A DNA stretch of 54,731 bases from RGIG3102 sp964525015 (GTDB lineage Bacteria > Bacillota > Clostridia > Oscillospirales > Ruminococcaceae): contig CAZGFY010000013.1 of assembly GCA_964525015.1 (NCBI GenBank), positions 1 to 54,731 on the forward strand, given 5' to 3'. The position numbers and the translations under genes were made by a program. The stretch's first letter is position 1. Each line of letters opens with the position of its first letter. The notes beneath the pieces are model-generated. The model worked only from the letters and a program-made list of their open reading frames with translations. It had not been told where the DNA came from and did not search any database. Of the stretch, positions 35,198 to 45,104 are shown one piece after another.

Positions 35198-35743
35198 ATG
35201 ATGAAAAATGATATGAGAGAAATTCTTTTAACAAAAGAAGAAATAAACGAAATAGTTGAAAAATTAGGAAAAGTTATAACAGAAGATTACAAAGATAAAA
35301 ATCTATTTCTTATAACAATATTAAAAGGCGCAGTTGTGTTTTTAGCAGATTTAGTAAGAGCTATCGACACTCATTTAGAAATGGATTTTATGGTTGTGTC
35401 TTCTTATGGCTCGGGAACAAAAACTACGGGTAATGTTAAAATAGTTAAAGATATAGACACAACTTTAGAAGATAAAGATGTTTTAATAGTTGAGGATATA
35501 TTAGACACAGGGCTAACTTTAGAGTTTATTTTAGATTTACTAAAATCAAGAAATCCAAAAAGTATTGAAATTGTAACACTATTAGACAAGCCTTCAAGAA
35601 GATTAAGCTCAGTTAAAGCAAAATATATTGGAAAACAAGTTCCGGATGAATTTGTTGTAGGATACGGGCTTGATTATGATGAGAAATATCGCAATGCTCC
35701 ATACATCGGCGTTTTAAAGCCTAGTGTTTATGAAGGAAAATAA
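35198..35743 (+). CDS. hpt: hypoxanthine phosphoribosyltransferase
   Basis: Purine salvage enzyme making IMP or GMP from hypoxanthine or guanine and PRPP. At 181 residues it has normal length. The PRPP-binding motif VLIVEDILDTGLT lies near residue 95, and VSSYGSGTKTTG near residue 66 is the flexible active-site loop. It lies 14 nt after tilS and 25 nt before ftsH, as in Bacillus and relatives. The start may be either of two adjacent ATG codons at 35198. Confidence 0.95.
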   Translation: MMKNDMREILLTKEEINEIVEKLGKVITEDYKDKNLFLITILKGAVVFLADLVRAIDTHLEMDFMVVSSYGSGTKTTGNVKIVKDIDTTLEDKDVLIVEDILDTGLTLEFILDLLKSRNPKSIEIVTLLDKPSRRLSSVKAKYIGKQVPDEFVVGYGLDYDEKYRNAPYIGVLKPSVYEGK

Positions 35744-35768
35744 TATTAAAAATAAAGGAGAATAGACT

Positions 35769-37877
35769 TTGTTAAAACAAAAAAAGAATGGCTCATCGAT
35801 TACTATTTTATTAATAATTGGCGCATTATTACTTGTAACATATATGTTTTCAAACACAGAAGCTGTTGAAGGATATAAAACAAGTGAAGTTGTTGATTTA
35901 TTTAAAGCTGGTAGTGTTGAAGAGTATGAATTAGATTTTGGGAACGGAAATCTAACTGTTTATTTAAAAGAAGGCGTTCCAAATAAAGTTAATCCAGAGC
36001 CAATTGTTAATAAAGATGGCGAAGAAGAAAATATATTAACGTATAAAGTTACAAATGTTGTTTTATTCTTAGATAGGATTTCTGAATACGATGATGATGT
36101 TGTATACGATTGGTCAGTTACAACCGATCCAATGACAACTTTTAACACGATAATGACATTGTTTATGATAGTTGCACTAGTTGGCGTTGTGGTTTTCTTT
36201 TACACGCAAACAAAAGGTGGCTCAAAGGGTGGCGTTTCAATTGGCAGAATAAAAACAAAAGAATTAGACCCAAACAATAGAAAAACATTTAAGGATGTTG
36301 CTGGTGTTGATGAAGAAAAGGGCGAGCTTGAAGAGATTGTAGATTTTCTTAAAAATCCAAAAAAATATGATTCGCTTGGCGCAAGAATCCCAAAAGGTGT
36401 ATTATTAGCAGGCCCTCCAGGTACTGGTAAAACTCTTTTAGCTAAAGCTACTGCTGGTGAAGCAGGAGTTCCGTTTTTCTCAATTTCAGGTTCTGAATTT
36501 ATGGAAATGTATGTTGGTGTTGGTGCTTCAAGAGTTCGTGATTTATTTGATAAAGCTAAAAAGAATGCTCCATCAATTATATTTATAGATGAAATCGATG
36601 CTGTTGGCCGTCAAAGGGGCTCAGGTATTGGTGGTGGTCACGATGAAAGAGAACAAACGCTAAACCAATTGCTAGTTGAAATGGACGGATTTGGCCTAAA
36701 TGCCGGCGTTATCGTTATGGCTTCAACAAACCGTGCAGATATCCTAGATAAAGCACTTCTTCGTCCGGGCCGTTTTGATAGACAGGTTTATGTAGGCGCA
36801 CCAGACGTTAAAGGAAGAGAAGAAATACTAAAAGTTCACACAGCTGGAAAACCAATGGCACCAGACGTAGAGCTTAGCTATGTAGCAAAATCAACTCCAG
36901 GATTTACTGGTGCTGATTTAGAGAATTTAATAAATGAAGCAGCTTTAATGGCAGCGAAAAAGAATAAAAAAGCTATTACTCAAGCAGAAATTGAAGAAGC
37001 TACAATAAAGGTTATCGCAGGGCCAGAAAAACGCTCAAAAGTTGTTACTGAAAAAGAAAAAATCCTTGTTTCTTATCACGAAGCAGGACACGCAGTTGCA
37101 ACTTATTATTCAGAAACAGCAGACCCTGTTACAGAAATTTCGATTATCCCTCGTGGTATGGCTGGTGGATACACACTTTCAATGCCAGAAACAGATTCTA
37201 GCTACACAACAAAAACTCAAATGAAAGATAACATTGTTACTCTTTTAGGTGGTAGAATAGCTGAGCAAATTATACTAGGCGATATTTCAACTGGTGCATC
37301 TAATGATTTAGAAAGAGTTACTGCAACAGCTAAAGCGATGGTTAAAAGATATGGTTTCTCAGAAAAACTTGGAACTGTTGTGTATGGAAATAATCAAGGT
37401 TATGCATATGGAGCAGGCGACACTAAAGATTACTCAGAAGCTATTGCAACTGAAATTGATGAAGAAATCAGAGATATTATAAATGAAGGATATTCTACTT
37501 GTACGAATATTCTAAAAGATAATATTGATAAACTTCACGAAGTTGCAAATGAATTAATGGTTACAGAAAAAATAAATGCTAAACGCTTTATCGAATTAAT
37601 GGAAGGCGCAAAAGCTATTACAGCAGAAGAATACCTATCTTCAAGTAAAGAAGAAGAGGAAGAAGAATCAATTGTTGATGTAGTTGTTAATGAAGAAACT
37701 GAAACTTTAGAAGAAATCACAGCTCAAATCGAAACTGAAAAAGAAGAAGTTTTAGAACAAGTGAGTGAAACTTTAGAAGAAAGTAAATTAGAAGTGGTAG
37801 ATGCTTTAGAAGAAGTAGACGAAGAAATGAAAAAACTTTTAAATGAAAAACCAGACGATTTAAAAGAAGACAAATAA
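35769..37877 (+). CDS. ftsH: ATP-dependent zinc metalloprotease FtsH with acidic tail
   Basis: Membrane-bound AAA+ protease that removes damaged or regulatory membrane and cytosolic proteins. The 702-residue protein has two membrane spans (about 10-27 and 118-140) flanking an extracytoplasmic loop, the AAA motor with GPPGTGKT near residue 215 and an SRH with RPGRFDRQ, and the zinc site HEAGH near residue 438. The last 80 residues are strongly acidic (Glu/Asp-rich), longer than usual. It starts with TTG, 9 nt from AAAGGAG. It ends the tilS-hpt-ftsH unit at a terminator. Confidence 0.96.
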   Translation: MLKQKKNGSSITILLIIGALLLVTYMFSNTEAVEGYKTSEVVDLFKAGSVEEYELDFGNGNLTVYLKEGVPNKVNPEPIVNKDGEEENILTYKVTNVVLFLDRISEYDDDVVYDWSVTTDPMTTFNTIMTLFMIVALVGVVVFFYTQTKGGSKGGVSIGRIKTKELDPNNRKTFKDVAGVDEEKGELEEIVDFLKNPKKYDSLGARIPKGVLLAGPPGTGKTLLAKATAGEAGVPFFSISGSEFMEMYVGVGASRVRDLFDKAKKNAPSIIFIDEIDAVGRQRGSGIGGGHDEREQTLNQLLVEMDGFGLNAGVIVMASTNRADILDKALLRPGRFDRQVYVGAPDVKGREEILKVHTAGKPMAPDVELSYVAKSTPGFTGADLENLINEAALMAAKKNKKAITQAEIEEATIKVIAGPEKRSKVVTEKEKILVSYHEAGHAVATYYSETADPVTEISIIPRGMAGGYTLSMPETDSSYTTKTQMKDNIVTLLGGRIAEQIILGDISTGASNDLERVTATAKAMVKRYGFSEKLGTVVYGNNQGYAYGAGDTKDYSEAIATEIDEEIRDIINEGYSTCTNILKDNIDKLHEVANELMVTEKINAKRFIELMEGAKAITAEEYLSSSKEEEEEESIVDVVVNEETETLEEITAQIETEKEEVLEQVSETLEESKLEVVDALEEVDEEMKKLLNEKPDDLKEDK

Positions 37878-37883
37878 ATTTTT

Positions 37884-37912
37884 AAAAGGACAGTTAGTAT
37901 ACTGTCCTTTTT
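37884..37912 (+). terminator. intrinsic terminator of ftsH
   Basis: A 10-bp stem (37884-37893 with 37902-37911) with an 8-nt loop ends in a T-run 7 nt after the ftsH stop. Confidence 0.83.
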
Positions 37913-37945
37913 ACGCCTTAACATAAATGATATAATTAGTTTTAC

Positions 37946-37976
37946 TTGACATAAACTGGGATATAGGGTTTAATAT
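37946..37976 (+). promoter_or_regulatory. promoter of parE-parC
   Basis: A perfect TTGACA (37946-37951) is followed by TTTAAT at 17 bp or TAATAT at 19 bp, about 40 nt before the ribosome binding site AAGGGGG. Confidence 0.58.
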
Positions 37977-38012
37977 TAAGATGTGATATATAATAAAAAC
38001 AAGGGGGTAAAA

Positions 38013-39995
38013 ATGCCTAAAAAGAAAGAGTATACCAATGAGAGTATTAGCAGTTTAAAAGGTGCCGATAGAGTTCGTAAGCGTCCGGCTGTTATTTTTG
38101 GCTCAGATGGTATTGAAGGGTGCCAGCATTCAATTTTTGAAATACTATCTAATAGTATTGATGAAGCTAGAGAAGGCTATGGCAAAAAAATAATATTAAC
38201 TAAATTTAAAGATGGCTCTATCGAAATTCAAGATTTTGCTAGAGGTATTCCTGTTGATTATAATAAAAATGAAGAACGATACAACTATGAACTGGTTTTC
38301 TGTGAGATGTACGCTGGTGGCAAATACAATAACAACCAAGGGGACAACTATCAGTTTTCACTAGGATTAAATGGTCTTGGACTTTGTGCAACTCAGTATG
38401 CTAGTGAATATATGACAGCTGATATTATAAGAGATGGCTTTCATTATCACTTAGATTTTGAAAAAGGCGAAAATGTTGGGGGGCTAAAAAAAGAGCCAAC
38501 AACTAAAAAGCAAACAGGCTCAACTATTCGCTGGAAAGCCGATTTAGATGTTTTTTCAGATATAGATGTTAAAAGCGAATACTTTATCGAAACTTTAAAA
38601 AGGCAAGCAGTTGTAAATCCTGGTATTCTTTTTATATTTAAAGAAGAAGGCGAAAAAGGATTTATCGAAACTGAGTTTTTCTATGAAAATGGAATTAAAG
38701 ACTATGTTGAAGAAATTTTGGACGGACAAGCATTATCAGCTATTATTTTTGATACAAAAGAAGCAGAAGGAAAAGATAGAGAAGATATGCCATCTTACAA
38801 AGTTAAGATGAATGCTGCATTCGCGTTTTCTAATAAAGTTAAAAAAATCGAATACTATCACAACTCTTCATTCCTAGAATACGGCGGAAGCCCTGATAAA
38901 GCTTTAAAACTAAGCTTTGTTAGCCAGTTTGATAATTTATTAAAATCAAAAGGGCTGTATAAAAAAGCAGAAAGCAAAATTAAATTTGAAGATATTGAAG
39001 ATTGCTTAGTTTTCGTCTCTAGCTGTTTTTCAACTGTTACAAGTTATGAAAACCAAACTAAAAAGGCGATTACAAATAAATTTATAACTCAAGCTATGAA
39101 TGAATTTTTAAAACATTCACTTGAAGTTTACTTTATTGAAAAGCCAGAAGAAGCGCAAAAAATTGCACAGCAAATCTTAGTTAATAAGCAAAGCCGTGAA
39201 CAAAGCGAAAAGACTCGCCAAGGTTTAAAGAAAACTCTTTCAGCGCAAATAGATATAGTTAATAGAGTTAATAAATTTGTGGATTGCAGAAGCAAAGATA
39301 TTAATGAAAGAGAAATATATATAGTGGAAGGCGACTCAGCGCTTGGCGCTTGTAAAACAAGTAGAGATGCAAATTTTCAGGCTTTAATGCCAGTTAGGGG
39401 TAAAATACTAAACTGCTTAAAAAGCGACTATGATAAAATATTTAAAAGCGATATTATAACAGATTTAATAAAAGTTTTAGGTTGCGGGGTTGAAAGTCCG
39501 GCAAAGTATAAAAGTGGTGGAATTTCAACGTTTAATATCGAAAACTTAAGATGGAATAAGGTTGTTATTTGTACCGACGCCGACGTTGACGGATTTCAAA
39601 TTAGAACTCTTATCCTAGCTATGATTTATAAGCTAACTCCACAATTAATTGAAGATGGCTTTGTTTATATAGCAGAATCTCCTTTATATGAAATAACAAC
39701 AAAAGACAAAACCTATTTTGCCTATACAGAAGCTGAAAAAGCGGATATTCTATCAAGAATTGAAGGTAAAAAATACACAATTCAGCGCTCTAAAGGGCTT
39801 GGTGAAAATGAAGCAGATATGATGTGGCTAACAACTATGAATCCACAAACTCGCCGTTTAGTTAAGGTTTGTAAAGAAGATTTAGAAAAAACAGGGGAAA
39901 TGTTTGATTTACTACTAGGCGATAATCTAGCAGGAAGAAAGCAATTTATTCAAGATTTTGGTGCACAATATTTAGACCAACTAGATTTATCATAG
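38013..39995 (+). CDS. parE: type II topoisomerase ATPase subunit, ParE-like (divergent)
   Basis: ATPase subunit of a type IIA topoisomerase, probably topoisomerase IV, which decatenates and relaxes DNA. From the ATG at 38013 (AAGGGGG upstream) it has 660 residues: GHKL ATPase (about 20-215), transducer (about 220-385) and Toprim (about 420-540, with EGDSALGA and TDADVDG). The GHKL motifs are divergent: QDFARGIP replaces the usual DNGRGIP, and FSLGLNGLGL replaces GGLHGVG. The length and the partnership with parC support ParE, but a divergent GyrB cannot be excluded. Confidence 0.88.
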   Translation: MPKKKEYTNESISSLKGADRVRKRPAVIFGSDGIEGCQHSIFEILSNSIDEAREGYGKKIILTKFKDGSIEIQDFARGIPVDYNKNEERYNYELVFCEMYAGGKYNNNQGDNYQFSLGLNGLGLCATQYASEYMTADIIRDGFHYHLDFEKGENVGGLKKEPTTKKQTGSTIRWKADLDVFSDIDVKSEYFIETLKRQAVVNPGILFIFKEEGEKGFIETEFFYENGIKDYVEEILDGQALSAIIFDTKEAEGKDREDMPSYKVKMNAAFAFSNKVKKIEYYHNSSFLEYGGSPDKALKLSFVSQFDNLLKSKGLYKKAESKIKFEDIEDCLVFVSSCFSTVTSYENQTKKAITNKFITQAMNEFLKHSLEVYFIEKPEEAQKIAQQILVNKQSREQSEKTRQGLKKTLSAQIDIVNRVNKFVDCRSKDINEREIYIVEGDSALGACKTSRDANFQALMPVRGKILNCLKSDYDKIFKSDIITDLIKVLGCGVESPAKYKSGGISTFNIENLRWNKVVICTDADVDGFQIRTLILAMIYKLTPQLIEDGFVYIAESPLYEITTKDKTYFAYTEAEKADILSRIEGKKYTIQRSKGLGENEADMMWLTTMNPQTRRLVKVCKEDLEKTGEMFDLLLGDNLAGRKQFIQDFGAQYLDQLDLS

Positions 39996-40000
39996 CCTAG

Positions 40001-40022
40001 GAATAAAAACTGGAGTTTTTAT
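40001..40022 (+). terminator. intercistronic hairpin between parE and parC
   Basis: A perfect 10-bp stem AATAAAAACT/AGTTTTTATT with a GG apex lies just after the parE stop. It lacks a separate T-run. It may be a partial terminator or an mRNA processing site within a two-gene unit. Confidence 0.4.
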
Positions 40023-40123
40023 TACACTGAGTTTTGTCTTTTCAGCAAAGCAGATAGCTGAAATTTTGAATTTGGATATCAAATATTTATGAAAAATTAA
40101 AAACCTTAAGAAAGGGAAATATT

Positions 40124-42367
40124 ATGGCAAAAAAGCAAAAAAATATGCCAAAGAATACAAGGCCAACGCTTGATGATAGCGTTGAGATTATAAGTTCTGG
40201 CGAAGTAATACAAATGCCAATAACTCGCACTTTGCAAGAAAACTATATGCCATATGCTATGAGCGTTATCGTTTCAAGGGCGCTTCCTGAAATAGATGGA
40301 TTTAAGCCAAGCCATAGAAAGCTTTTATACACTATGTATGAAATGGGGCTTTTAAAAGGCAATAAGCAAAAATCAGCAAATATAGTTGGGCAAACGATGA
40401 GATTAAACCCGCACGGTGATGGTGCGATATACGAAACAATGGTAAGGCTGGCTAGGGGTAATGAAAGCCTGCTCGTTCCATTTGTTGATAGTAAGGGTAA
40501 CTTTGGTAAGGGATATAGCCGAGATATGGCTTATGCTGCTTCAAGATACACCGAGGCAAAACTAGAGGCAGTTTGCGAAGAATTATTTAGAGATATAGAT
40601 AAAGAAACAGTTATTTTTGTTGATAACTATGATTCAACTAAAAAAGAGCCAACCCTACTTCCAACAACCTTTCCAAATATCTTAACTAATAATACACTTG
40701 GTATTGCCGTTGGTATGGCGTCTAATATCTGCTCATTTAACTTAGAAGAAGTATGCCGAACAACTATTGCTTTAATCAAGGATAGCCAGCACAATGTCGC
40801 AGATACAATGCTTGGCCCTGATTTTGCAGGTGGCGGATATATCCTGCACGATCAGAGTGATTTAAACTCAGTGTATAACACTGGTAAAGGCAGTGTTCGC
40901 ATTCGCTCAAAATGGGAATATATTAAAGAATACAATATGATTGAGGTTACTCAAATACCACCAACTACAACTATCGAAGCGATAATGGACAAGGTTGCAG
41001 ATGGGGTAAAGCAGGGGAAAATCAAAGAAATCAATGATATGAGAGATGAAACCGATTTAAATGGTTTAAAAATAACATTTGATTTAAAAAGAGGACAAGA
41101 CCCTGAAAAGTTAATGCAAAAGCTGTTTAAATTAACTCCATTAGAAGACACATTCTCAGCTAATTTTAATATATTAATTGGCTCAACACCTATGGTTTTA
41201 GGCGTTAAGAGTATTATAGAAGAATGGATTAGTTTTAGAATAGAGTGCGTTAAGAAAAGAACAAGCTTTGATTTAAAAAACAAATTATCAAGACTGCATT
41301 TATTAAAAGGCTTAAAAGCGATACTTTTAGATATTGATAAGGCTGTTGATATAGTTAAAAATACAGAAGATGATAAAGAAGTTATCCCGAATTTGATGAT
41401 TGGATTTGGAATAGATGAAATACAAGCAGACTATGTGGCTGAAATTCGTCTTCGCCAATTAAATAAAAACTATATCTTAAAAAGAATAGAAGAAATTGAT
41501 GAACTAGTTAAAGAAATCGAAGATTTAGAAGCGATTTTAAAAAGCGAAACAAAGGTTCGCAAAATTATTATTGCAGAGCTTGAAAGTGTTATTAAAAAAT
41601 ATGGAAAACCAAGAAAAACAGATGTTTTATATAACACAAAGCAGGAAATAGTGGAAAATGAGGAAGAAAAAATCGATCCTTATCCAGTAAATCTATTCTT
41701 AACAAAACAAGGATATATCAAAAAGATAACGCCACAATCTCTAAGAATGAGTAGTGAGCATAAATTAAAAGCTGATGATGAAGTTATCCTTCATTTAGAA
41801 ACTACAAATGATATAGAGCTTTTATTCTTCACCGATAAACAGCAGGTTTATAAAGCAAGAGCTGCAACTTTTGAGGATACAAAAGCTTCTTCACTTGGCG
41901 AATTTGCACCTGCAAAATTATCAATGGAAGAAAATGAAAACATTCTTTATATGGTTATGATAAAAGATTATAAAGGATTTATGCTATTTAGTTTTGAAAA
42001 TGGAAAGGCTGCAAAAATTCCAATGGCTTCATATGAAACAAAGCAAAATAGAAAAAAATTAATTAATGCTTATAGCGATAAATCAAAAATTGTTAAAATA
42101 ATGTATTTTAATGAAAATGAAGATTTAGTGTTTATCAGCGATGTTAATAGAGCACTAGTTGTAAACACAAGCCAAATTTCAGAAAAAACAACTAAAAATT
42201 CTATCGGCGTACAAGTTTTAACTTTAAAATCAAAGCAAGTTTTAAAAACTGTTAAAACGCTTTCTAAAGCACAACTTGATAATCCTAACAAATTCAGAAC
42301 AAAAAATATTCCAGCTGCTGGAAGTTTTTTAAAGGAAAATGATATTGCTGAGCAGTTATCATTTTAA
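40124..42367 (+). CDS. parC: type II topoisomerase cleavage subunit, ParC-like
   Basis: DNA breakage-reunion subunit that pairs with the upstream ParE-like protein. At 747 residues it has the winged-helix/tower core (begins MPYAMSVIVSRALPEIDGFKPSHRKLLY) with the active-site Tyr in AASRYTEAKL near residue 145, then a coiled-coil gate (about 400-500) and a C-terminal beta-pinwheel (about 520-735). The usual gyrase box QRRGGKG is absent from the C-terminal domain, which favours topoisomerase IV over gyrase. AAGAAAGGG precedes the ATG. The 128-nt gap after parE holds a hairpin. Confidence 0.9.
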   Translation: MAKKQKNMPKNTRPTLDDSVEIISSGEVIQMPITRTLQENYMPYAMSVIVSRALPEIDGFKPSHRKLLYTMYEMGLLKGNKQKSANIVGQTMRLNPHGDGAIYETMVRLARGNESLLVPFVDSKGNFGKGYSRDMAYAASRYTEAKLEAVCEELFRDIDKETVIFVDNYDSTKKEPTLLPTTFPNILTNNTLGIAVGMASNICSFNLEEVCRTTIALIKDSQHNVADTMLGPDFAGGGYILHDQSDLNSVYNTGKGSVRIRSKWEYIKEYNMIEVTQIPPTTTIEAIMDKVADGVKQGKIKEINDMRDETDLNGLKITFDLKRGQDPEKLMQKLFKLTPLEDTFSANFNILIGSTPMVLGVKSIIEEWISFRIECVKKRTSFDLKNKLSRLHLLKGLKAILLDIDKAVDIVKNTEDDKEVIPNLMIGFGIDEIQADYVAEIRLRQLNKNYILKRIEEIDELVKEIEDLEAILKSETKVRKIIIAELESVIKKYGKPRKTDVLYNTKQEIVENEEEKIDPYPVNLFLTKQGYIKKITPQSLRMSSEHKLKADDEVILHLETTNDIELLFFTDKQQVYKARAATFEDTKASSLGEFAPAKLSMEENENILYMVMIKDYKGFMLFSFENGKAAKIPMASYETKQNRKKLINAYSDKSKIVKIMYFNENEDLVFISDVNRALVVNTSQISEKTTKNSIGVQVLTLKSKQVLKTVKTLSKAQLDNPNKFRTKNIPAAGSFLKENDIAEQLSF

Positions 42368-42374
42368 AAATAGC

Positions 42375-42403
42375 TTGCATTAAAAGGTAAGTTGTGATAA
42401 AAT
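42375..42403 (+). promoter_or_regulatory. promoter of secG
   Basis: TTGCAT (42375-42380), a 17-bp spacer and TAAAAT (42398-42403) lie 43 nt before the secG start. Confidence 0.6.
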
Positions 42404-42446
42404 TAGTTAGTCGAATAATAAGTTACACGAAAGGTGGGACAATTTA

Positions 42447-42689
42447 ATGAGTATTTATGAAATGATTGCTGGTGCAATTTTAATAGTGGTATGTTTAGTT
42501 TTAGTTTTCTTAGTTATATCACAAGAATCAAAGCAAAGCGGAATGGGAGCTTTTTCTGGCTCTAGTGAAAGCTATCAAAATATGCAGTCACGTTCAGTTA
42601 GTGCAAAAGCAGCTATGGTAACAAAATATGTTGCAGGTGCATTCTTTATTGTGACAATTGTTGTTAATCTGTTAATCGCATTTATGTAA
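42447..42689 (+). CDS. secG: protein translocase subunit SecG
   Basis: Small accessory subunit of the SecYEG channel. The 80-residue protein has two membrane helices (about 5-24 and 58-78) joined by the conserved loop QESKQSGMGAFSGSSES. The length is typical. AAAGGTGGG precedes the ATG. It has its own promoter and is followed by a terminator, then rnr, the usual Firmicute neighbour. Confidence 0.94.
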   Translation: MSIYEMIAGAILIVVCLVLVFLVISQESKQSGMGAFSGSSESYQNMQSRSVSAKAAMVTKYVAGAFFIVTIVVNLLIAFM

Positions 42690-42696
42690 TATTTTA

Positions 42697-42718
42697 AGCC
42701 GTCACTCAAGTGGCGGCT
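42697..42718 (+). terminator. intrinsic terminator of secG
   Basis: A GC-rich 9-bp stem (42697-42705 with 42710-42718, one G-T pair) is followed by ATTTTACTTTTT just after secG. Confidence 0.75.
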
Positions 42719-42795
42719 ATTTTACTTTTTAAGATATAATATTGGGGTAATATCGGGGTAACCCTAAACACTCTAAAGAAAGGAAAGGTGGTAAA

Positions 42796-45099
42796 ATGCC
42801 AGTAAAAGATAGAATAATTAAAGAACTTTTAAATGGACCTAAAAGTTTTAAGCAATTAAAAAATAAATTCAAAGGAAATAAAAAGTTTTTTACAGCTATT
42901 GATAGCTTGTTAAATAATGGGTATTTAGTAGAAAAAAATGGGCTTGTTTATTTAAATCAAGATAGATATAAAAGTAGTAAGAAATCAAAAGAGAATTTAC
43001 TTGAAAATGATAAAAATCTTCTAAAAGCGAAAATTGTAAAGCTAACAGAAAATTACGGCTTTGCAAGAGTTGAAGATAATAAAAGCGACTACTTTGTGGC
43101 TGGAAAGTTTATGAAAGGTGCTGTTGTAGGGGATGAAGTTTATATAAAGCCTATAAAATCAGCAAGAAATCAAGAAGCTGAAGTTATCGATTTTATAAAA
43201 GAAAACGATACAATAACAGCGATAGTACAAAAAACAAGGGAGGGGCTTTTTGCACAGCTTAAAGACTCGCCTACATTATCTGTTCCTATAAACACAAAGC
43301 AAAAATTAAATGATGGAGATGTTATTATTATAACTCTTAAAAATAGGGGCAAGGGGCATCGCTCGCTAATTGCTAATATTAAAACTGTTATAGGAGTTAT
43401 AGATGATAGCGAAAAATCAGTTGAATTATTATTAGCACAAAAGAAAGTGCCAGTTTTATTTACAACGGAAGAAGTAAACGAAGCTTTTAGCATTTCAAAT
43501 GCTATGGATATAAACTCGCAAAGAGAATATAGAAGAGATTTAACAAATGAAAATATCTTCACAATAGATAGCGAAAAAACAAAGGATATCGATGATGCTA
43601 TAAGCATTAAAAGAGATGAAAACGGATTTATTCTAGGGGTGCATATAGCAGATGTTAGCCATTTTGTAAAACCAAATAGCCTATGCGATAAATCAGCATT
43701 TGAAAGGGGCACTTCAATTTATTTTGGGCAAAGCGTTATTCCTATGCTACCAAAAGATTATTCAAATAATGTGTGTTCTTTAAATCCAAATGTTTTAAGA
43801 TTTTCGCTTAGCTGTGATATTTATTTAGATAATAATGGCGATGTTTTAAAATATGAATTTTATAAAGCTATTATAAAATCTAAAATTAAAGGGGTTTACA
43901 GCGAAATAAATGATGTTTATGCAAAAACTGCAAGCAGCAAAATAGAAGAAAAATACAGCTTTTTATCAAGCGAATTTAAAAATTTATATGAATTATATCT
44001 CCTTTTAGATAAAAAAAGAAAAGCAAGGGGAAGTATGGGCATTGAAAGCGATGAAGCTTATATTATTTTTAATGAAGATAATATCCCTGTGGGTATAGAA
44101 AAAAGAGCTCGTGGCTTATCTGAAATGATGATAGAAGAATTTATGCTCCTTGCTAATAACTGTGCTGCAAGATTTTCAAAGGATAAAGAAGTTCCATTTT
44201 TATATCGAACTCACGAAGAGCCAAGCGAAGAAAAGCTAGGAATTTTAAGAGATAATTTAACAAGACTAAATTTCAGAATAGAAGATAAAGATAAAGGCTT
44301 GCAATTAGCTTTAAGTAAACTTTTAGATGAGACTAAAGGCACAAAATTTGAAAAGTTTGTTCATATGGGAGTTTTAAGAAGTCAGTCGAAGGCAAAATAC
44401 ACAGCTGAATCAATTGGGCATTTTGGGCTAGGGCTATCCGATTATTCTCACTTTACAAGCCCTATAAGAAGATATCCCGATTTGGCAATCCATCGAGTGA
44501 TTTCTGATTATATAAAAGGATATTCAAAAGAAAAAATAAATAAAAGATATCTAAAATTTACCCAAAAAGCAGCAGTTCAATCAAGTGAGCGTGAATTAGT
44601 TGCAATGCAAATTGAAAGAGGAGCAGATGATATTTATAAAGCCCAGTATATGTCGAGCTTTATAGGAGATAAATTTAAAGGTGTTATAACATCGGTAACA
44701 AATTTTGGAATATATGTTTCTTTAGATAATACAGTTGAAGGCTTAGTTCATATATCAAAACTAGATATGATAAATCCAGTTTTGGAAGAAGGATTTAAAA
44801 TTTCATGCATTTTAACGGGAGAAAGCTTTGCTATTGGCGATGAAATCGAAGTTTATCTAGCAAAAACAGATGTTTTAAATGGTAATATAGATTTTGTTTT
44901 AGAACTTGGGGATATAAATAAGGTTGGAAAAGATAAGGCTAATCAAAAGGAAAATTTAAAAAGGAAATCCAGTTTTAAAAAGGAAAATAAGTATAAAAAA
45001 GAAAAAACTAATAGCTTTAAAACCAATTCTTCAAAGCCAAAAGAAAAGAAAAAACCTTTTTATGAAGATGCTAAGAAAAAATCTAAAAAAAGAAGATAA
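42796..45099 (+). CDS. rnr: ribonuclease R
   Basis: Processive 3'-5' exoribonuclease able to degrade structured RNA. The 767 residues contain an N-terminal winged helix (about 1-55), cold-shock domains (about 70-215), the RNB catalytic domain with TIDSEKTKDIDDAIS near residue 255, an S1 domain (IGDKFKGVITSVTNFGIYVSL near 630) and a strongly basic Lys/Ser-rich tail (about 710-767), as in RNase R that acts on ribosomes and tmRNA-tagged messages. It follows secG as in Bacillus, but smpB does not follow; a PadR gene does. Confidence 0.95.
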   Translation: MPVKDRIIKELLNGPKSFKQLKNKFKGNKKFFTAIDSLLNNGYLVEKNGLVYLNQDRYKSSKKSKENLLENDKNLLKAKIVKLTENYGFARVEDNKSDYFVAGKFMKGAVVGDEVYIKPIKSARNQEAEVIDFIKENDTITAIVQKTREGLFAQLKDSPTLSVPINTKQKLNDGDVIIITLKNRGKGHRSLIANIKTVIGVIDDSEKSVELLLAQKKVPVLFTTEEVNEAFSISNAMDINSQREYRRDLTNENIFTIDSEKTKDIDDAISIKRDENGFILGVHIADVSHFVKPNSLCDKSAFERGTSIYFGQSVIPMLPKDYSNNVCSLNPNVLRFSLSCDIYLDNNGDVLKYEFYKAIIKSKIKGVYSEINDVYAKTASSKIEEKYSFLSSEFKNLYELYLLLDKKRKARGSMGIESDEAYIIFNEDNIPVGIEKRARGLSEMMIEEFMLLANNCAARFSKDKEVPFLYRTHEEPSEEKLGILRDNLTRLNFRIEDKDKGLQLALSKLLDETKGTKFEKFVHMGVLRSQSKAKYTAESIGHFGLGLSDYSHFTSPIRRYPDLAIHRVISDYIKGYSKEKINKRYLKFTQKAAVQSSERELVAMQIERGADDIYKAQYMSSFIGDKFKGVITSVTNFGIYVSLDNTVEGLVHISKLDMINPVLEEGFKISCILTGESFAIGDEIEVYLAKTDVLNGNIDFVLELGDINKVGKDKANQKENLKRKSSFKKENKYKKEKTNSFKTNSSKPKEKKKPFYEDAKKKSKKRR

Positions 45100-45104
45100 A
45101 AAGC

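Noticed and set aside
43170..43712. 180-codon minus-strand open frame
   Set aside because: It lies fully inside rnr on the opposite strand; rnr matches its family across this region.
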